This document shows positions 1 through 8,810 of a stretch of 64,000 bases of DNA, in pieces. A program made the translations under genes and the position numbers. The notes below the pieces were generated by a model. The model had not been told where the DNA came from. It saw nothing but the letters and a program-made list of their open reading frames with translations, and ran no database searches. The DNA comes from Lachnospiraceae bacterium (GTDB taxonomy: Bacteria; Bacillota; Clostridia; Lachnospirales; Lachnospiraceae): contig JAGATV010000052.1 in the NCBI GenBank assembly GCA_017621075.1, positions 1 to 64,000 on the forward strand, written 5' to 3'. Each line of letters opens with the position of its first letter. Positions within the stretch are counted from its first letter, which is position 1.

Positions 1-74
1 AAGGTAGATAGGAATGAGGTGGAAGCACAGTAATGTGTGGAGCTGACATTTACTAATCGGTCGAGGGCTTAACC
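1..74 (+). rRNA. 23S ribosomal RNA, 3' end (partial)
   Basis: The first 74 bases match the conserved 3' terminus of bacterial 23S rRNA: a GAGCTGAC..TACTAATCGGTCGAGG segment followed by GCTTAACC. The 5' part lies outside the window. No 5S rRNA follows in the 254 bases before the next gene, so in this operon the 5S must lie elsewhere or be absent. The end is placed after TTAACC by analogy with other 23S genes. Confidence 0.9.
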
Positions 75-174
75 GAAAGGCTGGGGAAGAGAAGGAAGTC
101 AGGGAGAGAGTAGATAAGGTGTTCGGTTTTGAGGGTACAATCAAAATATTGTATTTTCATAGAAATGAATTTTT

Positions 175-203
175 AAAGGAGCAGAAGATTCTGCTCTTTT
201 TTG
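175..203 (+). terminator. Rho-independent terminator of the rRNA operon
   Basis: The arms GAGCAGAA (179-186) and TTCTGCTC (189-196) form a hairpin followed by six T. It sits about 100 bases after the 23S end and closes the rRNA operon. The rest of 75-328 is AT-rich leader before cheV, with no gene recognised. Confidence 0.85.
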
Positions 204-328
204 TGATAATTTTAAACAAAATTTTCAGATAATAGTTTCATTTTCCGGTCAGGTATGATAAAATATTCAAAAGAGCAATGGGAAGTTTGGCTTTTGGAGA
301 TATCCGAAAAAGGTAACGAGGTGGAAAA

Positions 329-1240
329 ATGGATACAAAGATTTTATTAGAAAACGGAACCAATGAATTGGAAGTTCTTGAATTCACAGTGGCCGGTAAT
401 TCTTACGGTATCAATGTGGCAAAGATCCGGGAAATCATTTCTTATCAGCCGGTTACACCGGTTCCCAATTCTCATCCCAGTATTGAAGGTATCTTCATGC
501 CTCGCGATACGATGATCACAGCGATTGATTTGAAGAATTGTCTTGGGCGGGGAGAGTCTGAGCAAAAGGGGCTTTTCATTATAACGAATTTTAATAAGCT
601 GAACATTGCTTTTCATGTGGACACGGTATTGGGCATTCACAGAGTTTCCTGGAGAAATATCATTAAGCCGGATGTTACGGTCTCTACCCCCGATGAAAGC
701 GTGGCAACCGGGATCATCAAGCAGAACGGCAAACTGATCATCATCCTTGATTTTGAGAAGATCGTAAGTGATATCAACCCGGAGACAGGTCTGAAAGTTT
801 CTGAGATAACGGAGATGGGTAGCAGGACCAGGAGTGCTGTGCCGATTTTGATCGCAGAGGATTCTATTTTGTTAAATAAGCTGATCGTAGATTCTTTGAA
901 GGCAGCCGGATATGATAATCTGATCCATACAGAGAACGGACAGCAGGCTTATGATGTGATCTGTCAGTGCAAGCAGGAAGGAACTTTGGATGAGCATGTA
1001 AGGTGTATCATCACGGATATTGAAATGCCGGAGATGGACGGACACCGACTGACTAAGCTGGTAAAGAGCGATGAAGCAACACAGCACATCCCGGTGATCA
1101 TTTTCTCTTCCCTGGTCAACGATGAAATGAAGAGAAAAGGTGAGGCGCTGGGAGCAGATGCGCAGTTGTCCAAGCCGGAGATCGGCAGTCTGGTAAAAAT
1201 TGTTGATGAGCTGGTGGCGGAGAAAAATCTGGACAGATAA
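329..1240 (+). CDS. cheV: Chemotaxis protein CheV (CheW-receiver fusion)
   Basis: A coupling protein that links chemoreceptors to the CheA kinase, with a receiver domain that tunes the coupling. Residues 1-160 form a CheW-like domain (a start like LEFTVAGNSYGINVAKIREI is typical). Residues 172-303 form a CheY-like receiver with an acidic pocket around AEDS, the phospho-acceptor Asp230 in ITDIEMPEMDG and the conserved Lys in LSKPE. Length 303 aa is normal for CheV. GAGGTGG lies just upstream of the ATG. It stands alone after an rRNA operon, not in a che cluster, and its presence implies a motile cell. Identification is by domain architecture. Confidence 0.93.
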   Translation: MDTKILLENGTNELEVLEFTVAGNSYGINVAKIREIISYQPVTPVPNSHPSIEGIFMPRDTMITAIDLKNCLGRGESEQKGLFIITNFNKLNIAFHVDTVLGIHRVSWRNIIKPDVTVSTPDESVATGIIKQNGKLIIILDFEKIVSDINPETGLKVSEITEMGSRTRSAVPILIAEDSILLNKLIVDSLKAAGYDNLIHTENGQQAYDVICQCKQEGTLDEHVRCIITDIEMPEMDGHRLTKLVKSDEATQHIPVIIFSSLVNDEMKRKGEALGADAQLSKPEIGSLVKIVDELVAEKNLDR

Positions 1241-1256
1241 AGGCAGGAAGAAAAGA

Positions 1257-1285
1257 GAAAAGCTGGGAAGTTTCCCAGCTTTTTC
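1257..1285 (+). terminator. Terminator after cheV
   Basis: The near-perfect inverted repeat GAAAAGCTGGGAA / TTTCCCAGCTTTTTC ends in a short T run, 16 bases after the cheV stop. It should uncouple cheV from the following gene. Confidence 0.8.
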
Positions 1286-1303
1286 AATGTAGAGGTATAT
1301 GAC

Positions 1304-2110
1304 ATGAAAGAAGACTTGTTAGAGAAGATACAGGCTGCGGACATGATTTTGATCGGTCTGGGTGAGGAATTTGATGAATTGCATCTTTGTAAGAAGGAAG
1401 CGGGATACCAGGAAGGTAAGAAGATTTTGGAAGATGCTGACAAAAGTTTTCTCCTGCCGGTTTATCATTCTGTTTACCGAAAAAAAGATGATGAACGGGT
1501 GAAACAGGTTCTGGAAAAACTGGCAGAAAGTATAGCGGACAAGAATTATTTTGTAGTTGCCACTTCGGAAAATGAAATAATACGGAAGATCCCATGGAGA
1601 CAGGAACGGTTGACGCTTCCCTGCGGCGGGTTCCACAAAAAGCAGTGTGTTCGTGGGTGTAAGGAAGGGCTTACAGAGCTGGGAGCAGAAGAACAGGAGT
1701 CATTATCTGCCCAAATGCGGGAATTTTGTGAATTTGTAAAACAGGGGCGGTCTTATGAACTTTCTGTCTTTGACGATGTTTTGGGAAAATGCCCCGGATG
1801 TGGAGCACAGCTTATCTTAAATAATGTCTATACGGAACATTATGATGAGAACGGATATCTGGAATCCTGGCAGAAGTATCGCAACTGGCTGCAGGGCACC
1901 CTGAACCGAAAACTTTTGATCTTGGAGCTGGGCGTCGGACTTTGGTATCCTACAGTCATCCGGTGGCCTTTTGAAAAAATGGCATTCTACAACCAAAAGT
2001 CTGTTTTTTATCGTGTACATGAGTCTTTGTACCAATTGACGGAAGATTTGCAGGGAAAAGCCGTTTCCATTGCTAAGAATTCCATTGATTGGCTGGAATC
2101 GATGTGTTAA
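1304..2110 (+). CDS. Degenerate sirtuin-like (SIR2-fold) protein
   Basis: 268 aa of uncertain function. The order of motifs follows the divergent SIR2 proteins of Firmicutes (SirTM-like): an N-terminal glycine turn (LIGLGEEFDE), a strand FVVATSENE where sirtuins have TTNxD, a cysteine module CVRGC ... CPGCG that could bind zinc (residues 112-162), and the late segment LELGVGLWYPTVIRWPF that matches the conserved LELGVG(Y/N)TP(V/G)IIK region. The GAGxS motif and the catalytic His of active sirtuins are not visible, so NAD-dependent deacylase activity is doubtful. AGAGGT lies 7 bases before the ATG. Family assignment is from remembered motifs; function is not inferred. Confidence 0.6.
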   Translation: MKEDLLEKIQAADMILIGLGEEFDELHLCKKEAGYQEGKKILEDADKSFLLPVYHSVYRKKDDERVKQVLEKLAESIADKNYFVVATSENEIIRKIPWRQERLTLPCGGFHKKQCVRGCKEGLTELGAEEQESLSAQMREFCEFVKQGRSYELSVFDDVLGKCPGCGAQLILNNVYTEHYDENGYLESWQKYRNWLQGTLNRKLLILELGVGLWYPTVIRWPFEKMAFYNQKSVFYRVHESLYQLTEDLQGKAVSIAKNSIDWLESMC

Positions 2111-2154
2111 ACTATACTCAATAGTGTTTTATGGCGAAAAAGGGAGGAAATGAT

Positions 2155-3777
2155 ATGCCTTCTCAAGAAGAATACCTGGACAGCTTATTAAGAAATTTTG
2201 ATATGGAAAAGATACAGGCGGATATGGATGTGGAGCAGGAACCGGAGCAAGGACCCGGTCAGGAACCGGAGCTGCCGTCTGAAGAACTGCCTGCCCCGGA
2301 ACCGGATCTGATGTCCCTTTTGGAGGGAAGTGAGGATGAGGATCTGCAGGAGATACAGGCTCTGTTACAGAAGGAAGAGAATGGGGAATCTTTGATCGAT
2401 GAGGATGCTGAACTGATCGGGGAAAAGAAAGTACCGGAAGAACTGTTCCGGGAAGAAGATCCTCTGCAGGAGGAAGATCCCGACCAGACTGTAGTGGACA
2501 AGGCGGCACAGAAAGCACAGAAGATAGAAGAAAAAAAGCGCATCCGTCTGGAAAAGAAGGAAGCGAGGCGCCAGGCAAGAGAGGCAAAAAAGGCAGAAAG
2601 AGATGCCGCAAAAGAACAAAAAAGGCGGGAGCGTACCGAGACGGAAAAGCAGGAGGAGCCGGAAGAACAAGAGGAGCCGGAAGAACCGGTGGAATCTGCA
2701 ATTGACGCAGATCCCATTCCGAAAGAAATAGCGGACGAAATGGATCTGTTCATGGGCATTGCAGAAAAAGATGAGATACTGCCGGTGGCAAGCCCGGAAA
2801 CAGAAGAAGATGCCCTGGAACAGATCAAAGAGAAAGAGAAGGTTAAGGAAAAGAAGTCATTTTTTGCAAAGTTATTGGACCTGTTGACAGAAGAAGACGA
2901 TGAGGAAGAAGAACAGGGAAATGAGGCGATCCGGCTTTCAGAAGAGAATCAAGCCATTCTGGAGGAACTGGATCGGGAGAAGGGTGGCAAAAAGGCCAAA
3001 AAATCCAAAAAGAAAAAGAAAGAAAAGACGGCTGTAGATGGCGACGGGGCTGTAGGGGAAGCTGACGAGATCCCTGAGAAGGGCAAAAAGCCCCAAAAGC
3101 CTAAAAAGGAGAAGAAAAAGAGGGAAAAGCCGGCACCGGAGGCAGTGGATGAAAACCCCGGTAAAAAGCTTTCCTTGAAGAAAATATTTCCTATTATAGC
3201 AGTGTGTGCCTCAGGATTGGCCGTGCTTCTGATCGTCTCCAATCTGATGGGGGATTACAGTAGTAAAAGGGAAGGAAGAAAGGCGTACTATGAGGGGGAT
3301 TATCAGACCTGTTATCAGAATCTTTACGGGAAGACATTAAATGAGAGCGAGCAGGTCATGTACAGTAAGTCTGAGAGTATCTTAAGGATTCAGCTCTGGA
3401 TGCGGGAATATGAGATCCTTGAGGAGGAGGGCGACAGGGTGAAAGCCCTGGACAGTCTGATACAATCGGTAAAGGATTATCCAAAACTTTATGCGTACGC
3501 ATCGGAGTGGAATGCCGGGGAAGATGTTTCGGCAGTGTATCACAGGATGCTGACCATCCTGGCGGATGAGTATGGACTGACGGAAGAGCAGGCCGCAGAG
3601 ATTGCAGCAGAACCTGATGATATCGTCTATACCAGGAGAGTGACTGCGATTGCCGGTGGAGAAGGTTTTGAGGAGAATGAGTCCGCACCCTCCCGGGTGC
3701 CGGAGGAGCCATTGACGGATGTGCTGCCGGAAGAGGAAGGGCTTGACGGCACAGTATTTATAGACAATAACAGGTAA
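2155..3777 (+). CDS. Charged single-pass membrane protein with TPR-like outer domain
   Basis: Not recognised. 540 aa from the ATG preceded by AGGGAGG (an in-frame ATG at 2131 lacks a site). Residues 1-340 are very rich in Glu and Lys, with EP-rich repeats and KKEARRQAREAKK-type stretches that suggest coiled coil or disorder in the cytoplasm. One membrane helix lies at about residues 345-366 (FPIIAVCASGLAVLLIV). The remaining ~170 residues would be outside and look helical and TPR-like (GRKAYYEGDYQTCYQNLYGK), ending in an acidic tail. Found directly before hisH. The topology is predicted, and the role is unknown. Confidence 0.75.
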   Translation: MPSQEEYLDSLLRNFDMEKIQADMDVEQEPEQGPGQEPELPSEELPAPEPDLMSLLEGSEDEDLQEIQALLQKEENGESLIDEDAELIGEKKVPEELFREEDPLQEEDPDQTVVDKAAQKAQKIEEKKRIRLEKKEARRQAREAKKAERDAAKEQKRRERTETEKQEEPEEQEEPEEPVESAIDADPIPKEIADEMDLFMGIAEKDEILPVASPETEEDALEQIKEKEKVKEKKSFFAKLLDLLTEEDDEEEEQGNEAIRLSEENQAILEELDREKGGKKAKKSKKKKKEKTAVDGDGAVGEADEIPEKGKKPQKPKKEKKKREKPAPEAVDENPGKKLSLKKIFPIIAVCASGLAVLLIVSNLMGDYSSKREGRKAYYEGDYQTCYQNLYGKTLNESEQVMYSKSESILRIQLWMREYEILEEEGDRVKALDSLIQSVKDYPKLYAYASEWNAGEDVSAVYHRMLTILADEYGLTEEQAAEIAAEPDDIVYTRRVTAIAGGEGFEENESAPSRVPEEPLTDVLPEEEGLDGTVFIDNNR

Positions 3778-3801
3778 GCGTGGCTTGGAAGGAAACAGAG
3801 C

Positions 3802-4419
3802 ATGATAGCGATTATTGATTATGATGCGGGAAATATCAAAAGTGTGGAAAAGGCAATTCTTTTTTTGGGAGAGGAAGCAGTCCTTACCAGAGATCCTGAA
3901 GTGATCCTGTCGGCTGACGGTGTCATACTGCCGGGGGTAGGTGCTTTCGGTGATGCCATGGACAAACTGCATGCCTATAAACTGGTAGAGGTCATCAAAG
4001 AAGTGGTGGCAAAACAGATTCCTTTTCTGGGGATCTGCCTGGGTTTGCAGCTTATGTTTGAATGCAGCGAGGAATCCCCCGGTGTGGAGGGACTCCATAT
4101 ATTGGATGGAAAGATCGTCAGATTCCCGGCAGAGATTGGCTTGAAGATCCCACAGATCGGATGGAATGATCTGCGCTATCCGCATCAGGGAACCTTGTTC
4201 GAGGGGATTTCGGAAAAGTCTTTTGTCTATTTTGTGCATTCTTATTATCTGCAGGCGGCAGATGAGAGTATTGTCACTGCAACGACCAAATACGGCGTAA
4301 CGGTTCACGCATCGGTAGAAAAGGGAAATGTATTCGGCTGCCAGTTCCATCCGGAGAAAAGTTCGGGGACAGGGCTTAAGATATTACAGAATTTCATCGC
4401 GGTGACCAAGAAGGCTTAA
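3802..4419 (+). CDS. hisH: Imidazole glycerol phosphate synthase, glutaminase subunit HisH
   Basis: Releases ammonia from glutamine for HisF in histidine synthesis (the step making IGP and AICAR). Class I glutamine amidotransferase of 205 aa with the catalytic triad Cys79 (in GICLGLQ), His183 and Glu185 (in FHPEKS), plus the PGVGAFG loop. hisF follows after 21 bases, so the two subunits of the heterodimer are made together. No other his genes are in the window. Confidence 0.97.
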   Translation: MIAIIDYDAGNIKSVEKAILFLGEEAVLTRDPEVILSADGVILPGVGAFGDAMDKLHAYKLVEVIKEVVAKQIPFLGICLGLQLMFECSEESPGVEGLHILDGKIVRFPAEIGLKIPQIGWNDLRYPHQGTLFEGISEKSFVYFVHSYYLQAADESIVTATTKYGVTVHASVEKGNVFGCQFHPEKSSGTGLKILQNFIAVTKKA

Positions 4420-4440
4420 ACCGGAGAAAGGAACGGACGT

Positions 4441-5202
4441 ATGCATACAAAAAGAATCATTCCCTGTCTGGATGTGAAGGATGGCAGGGTGGTAAAAGGT
4501 GTTAATTTCGTGAATTTCAGGGATGCCGGAGATCCTGCAGAGGTTGCTGCGGCTTATGACCGGGCCGGTGCGGATGAGGTGGTGTTTCTGGATATCACGG
4601 CCTCGGCGGACAGCCGTGCCACTCAGTTGGAATGGGTGCGTGAGGTTGCCGGGAAGCTGTTCATTCCCTTTACTGTAGGCGGAGGCATCCGCACGGTGGA
4701 GGATTTTAGGGCGATCCTCAGGGAAGGTGCGGACAAGATATCCGTCAATTCTGCAGCAATTATGAATCCCAGGCTGATTTCCGATGCCGCGGAGAAATTT
4801 GGCAGTCAGTGTGTGGTAGTTGCCATTGATGCAAAGAAGCGTCCTGACGGAAGCGGATGGAATATCTATAAGAACGGCGGCCGCGTGGATATGGGTATCG
4901 ATGCGGTAGAATGGGCTGTCCGGGCAGAAAAACTTGGGGCGGGGGAGATCCTGCTCACCAGCATGGACGGTGATGGTACCAAGGCAGGATATGATATCCC
5001 ACTGACGAAAGCCATTGCAGAGTCTGTGAGCATTCCGGTCATTGCGTCAGGCGGTGCCGGGAAACTGGAACATTTTTATGAAGCCTTGCAGGATGCCAAG
5101 GCAGAAGCAGTATTGGCTGCATCCCTGTTTCATTACAAGGAGTTGGAGATCCGGGAAGTAAAAGAGTACTTAAGAGACCGAGGCATCAGTGTGCGGTTGT
5201 AG
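4441..5202 (+). CDS. hisF: Imidazole glycerol phosphate synthase, cyclase subunit HisF
   Basis: Cyclase subunit that uses HisH-derived ammonia to convert PRFAR to imidazole glycerol phosphate and AICAR. A 253-aa (beta-alpha)8 barrel starting [20 protein letters not shown]; the catalytic Asp11 and Asp130 (AIDAKK) are both present, as are the phosphate-binding GGGIR and ASGGAG loops. The gene follows hisH closely. Confidence 0.98.
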   Translation: MHTKRIIPCLDVKDGRVVKGVNFVNFRDAGDPAEVAAAYDRAGADEVVFLDITASADSRATQLEWVREVAGKLFIPFTVGGGIRTVEDFRAILREGADKISVNSAAIMNPRLISDAAEKFGSQCVVVAIDAKKRPDGSGWNIYKNGGRVDMGIDAVEWAVRAEKLGAGEILLTSMDGDGTKAGYDIPLTKAIAESVSIPVIASGGAGKLEHFYEALQDAKAEAVLAASLFHYKELEIREVKEYLRDRGISVRL

Positions 5203-5251
5203 TTGTCCGGGAAACGGCAATGCAGCAGCATCCTGTGAAGGAGGGTTGATT

Positions 5252-5935
5252 ATGGCAATGATAGAGAATGACTGGCTGTCCGTTTTGGGTGAGGAGTTCA
5301 AAAAGCCTTATTACAGAGAATTATATCAGTTTGTCAGGAAAGAATATAATACCACGCAGGTGTTTCCGCCGGCAGAGGATATTTTTAATGCGTTCCACCT
5401 TACACCTCTGGGGAAGGTCAAGGTGGTCATCATAGGACAGGACCCCTACCACAATGTGGGCCAGGCTCACGGACTTTGTTTTTCCGTGAAGCCGGAGGTG
5501 GAGATCCCTCCGTCACTTGTCAATATCTATCAGGAGCTGCATGATGATCTGGGATGTTATATTCCCAACAACGGCTATCTGGTGAAATGGGCAAAGCAGG
5601 GTGTGTTGATGTTAAATACAGTGTTGACAGTGAGGGCCCATCAGGCCAACTCCCATCACGGAAAAGGCTGGGAGCAGTTTACGGACGCTGCCATCAAGGC
5701 ACTGAATAGCCAGGACAGACCTATCGTGTTCATCCTGTGGGGCAGACCGGCCCAGATGAAAAAGAGTATGTTGGACAATCCTCATCATCTGATCTTAGAG
5801 GCGCCCCATCCCAGTCCCTTATCGGCATACAGGGGATTTTTCGGCAGCCGGCCCTTCAGCAAGACCAACCGGTTCTTGCAGGAGCATGGAGAAACTCCCA
5901 TTGACTGGCAGATTGAAAATATAACTTGCAATTAG
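5252..5935 (+). CDS. ung: Uracil-DNA glycosylase (family 1)
   Basis: Removes uracil from DNA to start base-excision repair. 227 aa with the water-activating motif GQDPYHN, the uracil-binding segment GVLMLNTVLTVR and the C-terminal HPSPLS loop. The start at 5252 is chosen because GAAGGAGG lies 7 bases upstream. A longer in-frame reading would begin inside hisF with no ribosome site. It probably shares the hisHF transcript. Confidence 0.97.
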   Translation: MAMIENDWLSVLGEEFKKPYYRELYQFVRKEYNTTQVFPPAEDIFNAFHLTPLGKVKVVIIGQDPYHNVGQAHGLCFSVKPEVEIPPSLVNIYQELHDDLGCYIPNNGYLVKWAKQGVLMLNTVLTVRAHQANSHHGKGWEQFTDAAIKALNSQDRPIVFILWGRPAQMKKSMLDNPHHLILEAPHPSPLSAYRGFFGSRPFSKTNRFLQEHGETPIDWQIENITCN

Positions 5936-6016
5936 ATGATTTTAGAAGTAGAATAGATTGAAAAAACGCATAATGGCGGGTGTACAGACTGACAACATAT
6001 AAAGGAGCAAACATCA

Positions 6017-7294
6017 ATGGAAAAGAAAGCGTTCGTAACCAAAGAAATGATTGAGGAGATTACCAGGACTTACCCTACACCTTTTCACATTTATGATGAA
6101 AAGGGCATCAGGGAGAATGCCAGGGCACTGAAGGAGGCGTTTTCCTGGAATCCGGGTTATAAGGAATTCTTTGCGGTCAAAGCGACGCCTAATCCATTCT
6201 TAATCGATATTTTAAGGGACTACGGCTGCGGCTGCGACTGCTCTTCCCTGACAGAGCTGATGCTCAGCAATGCCATGGGTGTCAAAGGGGAGGATATCAT
6301 GTTCTCTTCCAATGATACCCCTGCCCACGAATTTGAATATGCGGCGAAGATCGGTGCCACCATCAATCTGGATGATTTCACCCACATTGATTTTTTGGAG
6401 AAGACTATCGGCTATCTGCCAAAGACCTTAAGCTGTCGGTATAATCCCGGCGGATATTTTGCCATCAGCAACAATATCATGGACAATCCCGGCGATGCCA
6501 AGTACGGATTTACCACAGAACAGTTATTTGAAGGGTTTAAAGTGATGAAGGCAAAAGGCGTGGAGAATTTTGGCATCCATGCGTTCCTGGCAAGTAATAC
6601 CGTGACAAACGAGTATTATCCTACTTTGGCCAAGACTCTTTTTGAAGTGGCTGTGAAGCTGAAGGAGGAAACCGGAGCCCACATCACCTTTATCAACCTG
6701 TCAGGCGGCATCGGCATTCCTTACCGCCCCGATCAGGAGCCCAATGATATCAAGGCGATCGGCGAAGGAGTCAGAAAGGTTTATGAGGAAGTGTTAGTAC
6801 CTGCCGGAATGGGGGATGTGGCTATCTATACCGAGCTGGGCCGTTTTATGATGGCACCCTACGGGCATCTGGTGACCAAGGTCCTTCATGAAAAGCATAC
6901 CCACAAGGAGTACATCGGTGTGGATGCCTGTGCGGTGAACCTGATGCGTCCTGCCATGTACGGCGCTTATCATCACATCACCGTGCTGGGCAAGGAGGAT
7001 AAGCCCTGCGACCACAAATATGATGTGACAGGTTCTTTGTGCGAGAATAATGATAAATTTGCCATAGACAGAATGCTGCCCCAGGTTGAGATCGGCGATT
7101 ATATCGCCATCCATGATACCGGCGCACACGGCTTTTCCATGGGCTATAACTACAATGGCAAGTTAAAGTCTGCAGAGCTTCTGTTAAAGGAGGACGGCAG
7201 TGTGGAACTGATCCGCCGGGCAGAGACTCCCAGAGACTATTTTGCAACCTTCGACTGTTTTGATATTTTCAATAAAATTGATTTTGAGGCGTAA
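6017..7294 (+). CDS. lysA: Diaminopimelate decarboxylase
   Basis: PLP enzyme that decarboxylates meso-diaminopimelate to L-lysine, the last lysine step. 425 aa, fold type III: PLP lysine K55 in FFAVKATPNP, the glycine loop LSGGIGIPYRPDQ, the ELGRFM segment, and the partner-site motif GSLCENNDKFA. It is somewhat divergent from classical LysA, as in many Clostridia. AAAGGAG lies 9 bases upstream. The following S66 peptidase starts immediately after its stop. Confidence 0.92.
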   Translation: MEKKAFVTKEMIEEITRTYPTPFHIYDEKGIRENARALKEAFSWNPGYKEFFAVKATPNPFLIDILRDYGCGCDCSSLTELMLSNAMGVKGEDIMFSSNDTPAHEFEYAAKIGATINLDDFTHIDFLEKTIGYLPKTLSCRYNPGGYFAISNNIMDNPGDAKYGFTTEQLFEGFKVMKAKGVENFGIHAFLASNTVTNEYYPTLAKTLFEVAVKLKEETGAHITFINLSGGIGIPYRPDQEPNDIKAIGEGVRKVYEEVLVPAGMGDVAIYTELGRFMMAPYGHLVTKVLHEKHTHKEYIGVDACAVNLMRPAMYGAYHHITVLGKEDKPCDHKYDVTGSLCENNDKFAIDRMLPQVEIGDYIAIHDTGAHGFSMGYNYNGKLKSAELLLKEDGSVELIRRAETPRDYFATFDCFDIFNKIDFEA

Positions 7295-8365
7295 ATGAGA
7301 TATCCCGGATTTTTACCGAAAAATGGAACCATCGGTTTTGTGGCCCCGTCCTTTGGGTGTAATATAGAACCTTACAGGAGTGGTTTTGCCAGTGCCTGTG
7401 AGAAGTTTACAAAGATGGGCTACAGGCTGGACATAGGTCCCAACTGCCATGCCGGAACGGGCATCGGCATCAGCAATACTCCCGAAAAGTGTGCAGAGGA
7501 GTTGACGCAGTACTATACAGGCAGCCATAATGACTGCCTGATTTCCTGTGGCGGCGGAGAACTGATGTGTGAAGTCTTAAGCTGTATGGATCTTGAAAAG
7601 ATAAAAGAGGCAGAGCCTAAGTGGTATATGGGGTATTCCGACAACACCAACATGACCTATCTGTTGGCAACTCTGTGTGATACTGCTTCTATATACGGTC
7701 CCTGTGCGGCGGCTTTTGGCATGGAGCCCTGGCATGCGTCCCTGCAGGATGCCATGGACATTCTCACAGGCCGGATACAGACTGTGAGAGGTTATGAGCA
7801 GTGGGAGAAGGAATCCTGCAAGGATGCCGAGCATCCTTTGGAGCCCTACAATGTGACCGAGAAACGTATTTTGAAAAGTTTCCTGGGAGACCGTTTGGTG
7901 CAGTGGGACCAGGATGAAGAGAGTGGCAGTGACTGTGCGGAGATTCGATTTACGGGGCGTCTTCTGGGCGGCTGCATGGATTGTCTGGTGAATCTTCTGG
8001 GTACTCGTTTTGACAGGACGGAAGCTTTTTTGGAGAAATATAAAGAGGATGGAATCATATGGTTCCTGGAAGCCTGTGACCTGAATGTTTTTGCCATCAG
8101 GCGCGCTATGTGGCAGATGGAGGAGGCAGGGTGGTTTCGGTATGTGAAAGGCTTCCTCATCGGGCGTCCACTCTGCTTTGGACAGGAGATGATGGGGCTT
8201 GATGCCTATCGGGCCGTGCTGGAAGTGGCAGGACGGAAGAATGTCCCTGTCATCATGGATGCGGATCTGGGCCATCTTCCACCTATGATGCCTCTGGTGG
8301 TGGGTAGTATGGGAACTGTTTGCGTGAAGGAAAATGATATTTCCATTCGGATGGATTACTGTTGA
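7295..8365 (+). CDS. S66-family LD-carboxypeptidase (MccF/LdcA-like)
   Basis: Serine peptidase of the S66 family, whose members cut L,D bonds in murein tetrapeptides or detoxify microcin-type aminoacyl nucleotides. 356 aa. The nucleophile is Ser115 in the elbow GYSDNT, with Glu in WFLEACD (about 254) and His in GHLPPMMPLVVG (about 332) completing the Ser-Glu-His triad. The N-terminal Rossmann part starts IGFVAPSFG. The ATG directly abuts the lysA TAA, so the genes are translationally linked. Pairing with DAP decarboxylase fits recovery of DAP from cell wall peptides, but that is inference. Confidence 0.88.
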   Translation: MRYPGFLPKNGTIGFVAPSFGCNIEPYRSGFASACEKFTKMGYRLDIGPNCHAGTGIGISNTPEKCAEELTQYYTGSHNDCLISCGGGELMCEVLSCMDLEKIKEAEPKWYMGYSDNTNMTYLLATLCDTASIYGPCAAAFGMEPWHASLQDAMDILTGRIQTVRGYEQWEKESCKDAEHPLEPYNVTEKRILKSFLGDRLVQWDQDEESGSDCAEIRFTGRLLGGCMDCLVNLLGTRFDRTEAFLEKYKEDGIIWFLEACDLNVFAIRRAMWQMEEAGWFRYVKGFLIGRPLCFGQEMMGLDAYRAVLEVAGRKNVPVIMDADLGHLPPMMPLVVGSMGTVCVKENDISIRMDYC

Positions 8366-8390
8366 TATTGAAAAGAAAGGATGACCGCAG

Positions 8391-8585
8391 ATGAAGACCT
8401 ACAAGGAATTGTATTTGGCCGGTGAGATTCCCTTTGAAGCCATTGATGATTACAGCTATGAGTGGGGGATGAGCGATGATGAAAGGACGCTTGCCCAGTA
8501 TCTGGGACTGAATGCCGAGGAAGAGGATGCCTGGGTCAGCGTAGGGGAAGAAGCGTTGTTAGAACTTTTGAACAGACAAAAATAG
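8391..8585 (+). CDS. Small acidic protein of unknown function
   Basis: Not recognised. 64 aa, acidic, no membrane segment, with aromatic-rich DDYSYEWGMSDDERTLAQYLGL followed by a short helix LLELLNR. AAAGGATG lies a suitable distance before the ATG, and the gene is 25 bases after the S66 peptidase, so it is probably the last gene of the lysA operon. The reading frame has ordinary codon use for this genome. Similar small proteins are, from memory, common in Lachnospiraceae. Confidence 0.65.
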   Translation: MKTYKELYLAGEIPFEAIDDYSYEWGMSDDERTLAQYLGLNAEEEDAWVSVGEEALLELLNRQK

Positions 8586-8615
8586 TGAAGTTGTTTACAA
8601 AATTGAAAAAATTGC

Positions 8616-8644
8616 TTGTCAAAGAGTACTATCTATGTTAAAAT
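8616..8644 (+). promoter_or_regulatory. Promoter of tRNA-Leu
   Basis: TTGTCA (8616-8621), a 17-base spacer and TAAAAT (8639-8644) form a good sigma-A promoter ending 31 bases before the tRNA. Confidence 0.75.
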
Positions 8645-8675
8645 CAATTCTGTTATGAAAACATAGCGGTATTTT

Positions 8676-8758
8676 GCAGGAGTGGCGGAATGGCAGACGC
8701 ATCAGACTCAAAATCTGACGTAGGTGACTATGTGTGGGTTCAAGTCCCATCTCCTGCA
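8676..8758 (+). tRNA. tRNA-Leu (anticodon CAA)
   Basis: A class II tRNA of 83 bases. Acceptor arms GCAGGAG / CTCCTGC pair fully. The anticodon stem TCAGA/TCTGA holds the loop CTCAAAA, giving anticodon CAA for UUG codons. A long variable arm follows (GTAGGTGACTATG region), then the T arm with GGTTCAAGTCCC. The 3' CCA is not encoded; the discriminator base is A. Confidence 0.95.
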
Positions 8759-8770
8759 TTTAGAGAGGAA

Positions 8771-8806
8771 CTGTAGCATCAATTACCCGGTGCTGCAGCT
8801 TCTTTT
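8771..8806 (+). terminator. Terminator after tRNA-Leu
   Basis: CTGTAGCA (8771-8778) pairs with TGCTGCAG (8791-8798) with one wobble, followed by CTTCTTTTGTTG. Placement 13 bases past the tRNA fits a tRNA terminator. Confidence 0.65.
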
Positions 8807-8810
8807 GTTG

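Noticed and set aside
3382-4350. 322-codon open frame on the - strand
   Set aside because: It is opposite the membrane protein gene and hisH, has no ribosome site or known motif, and is a shadow of their codon bias.
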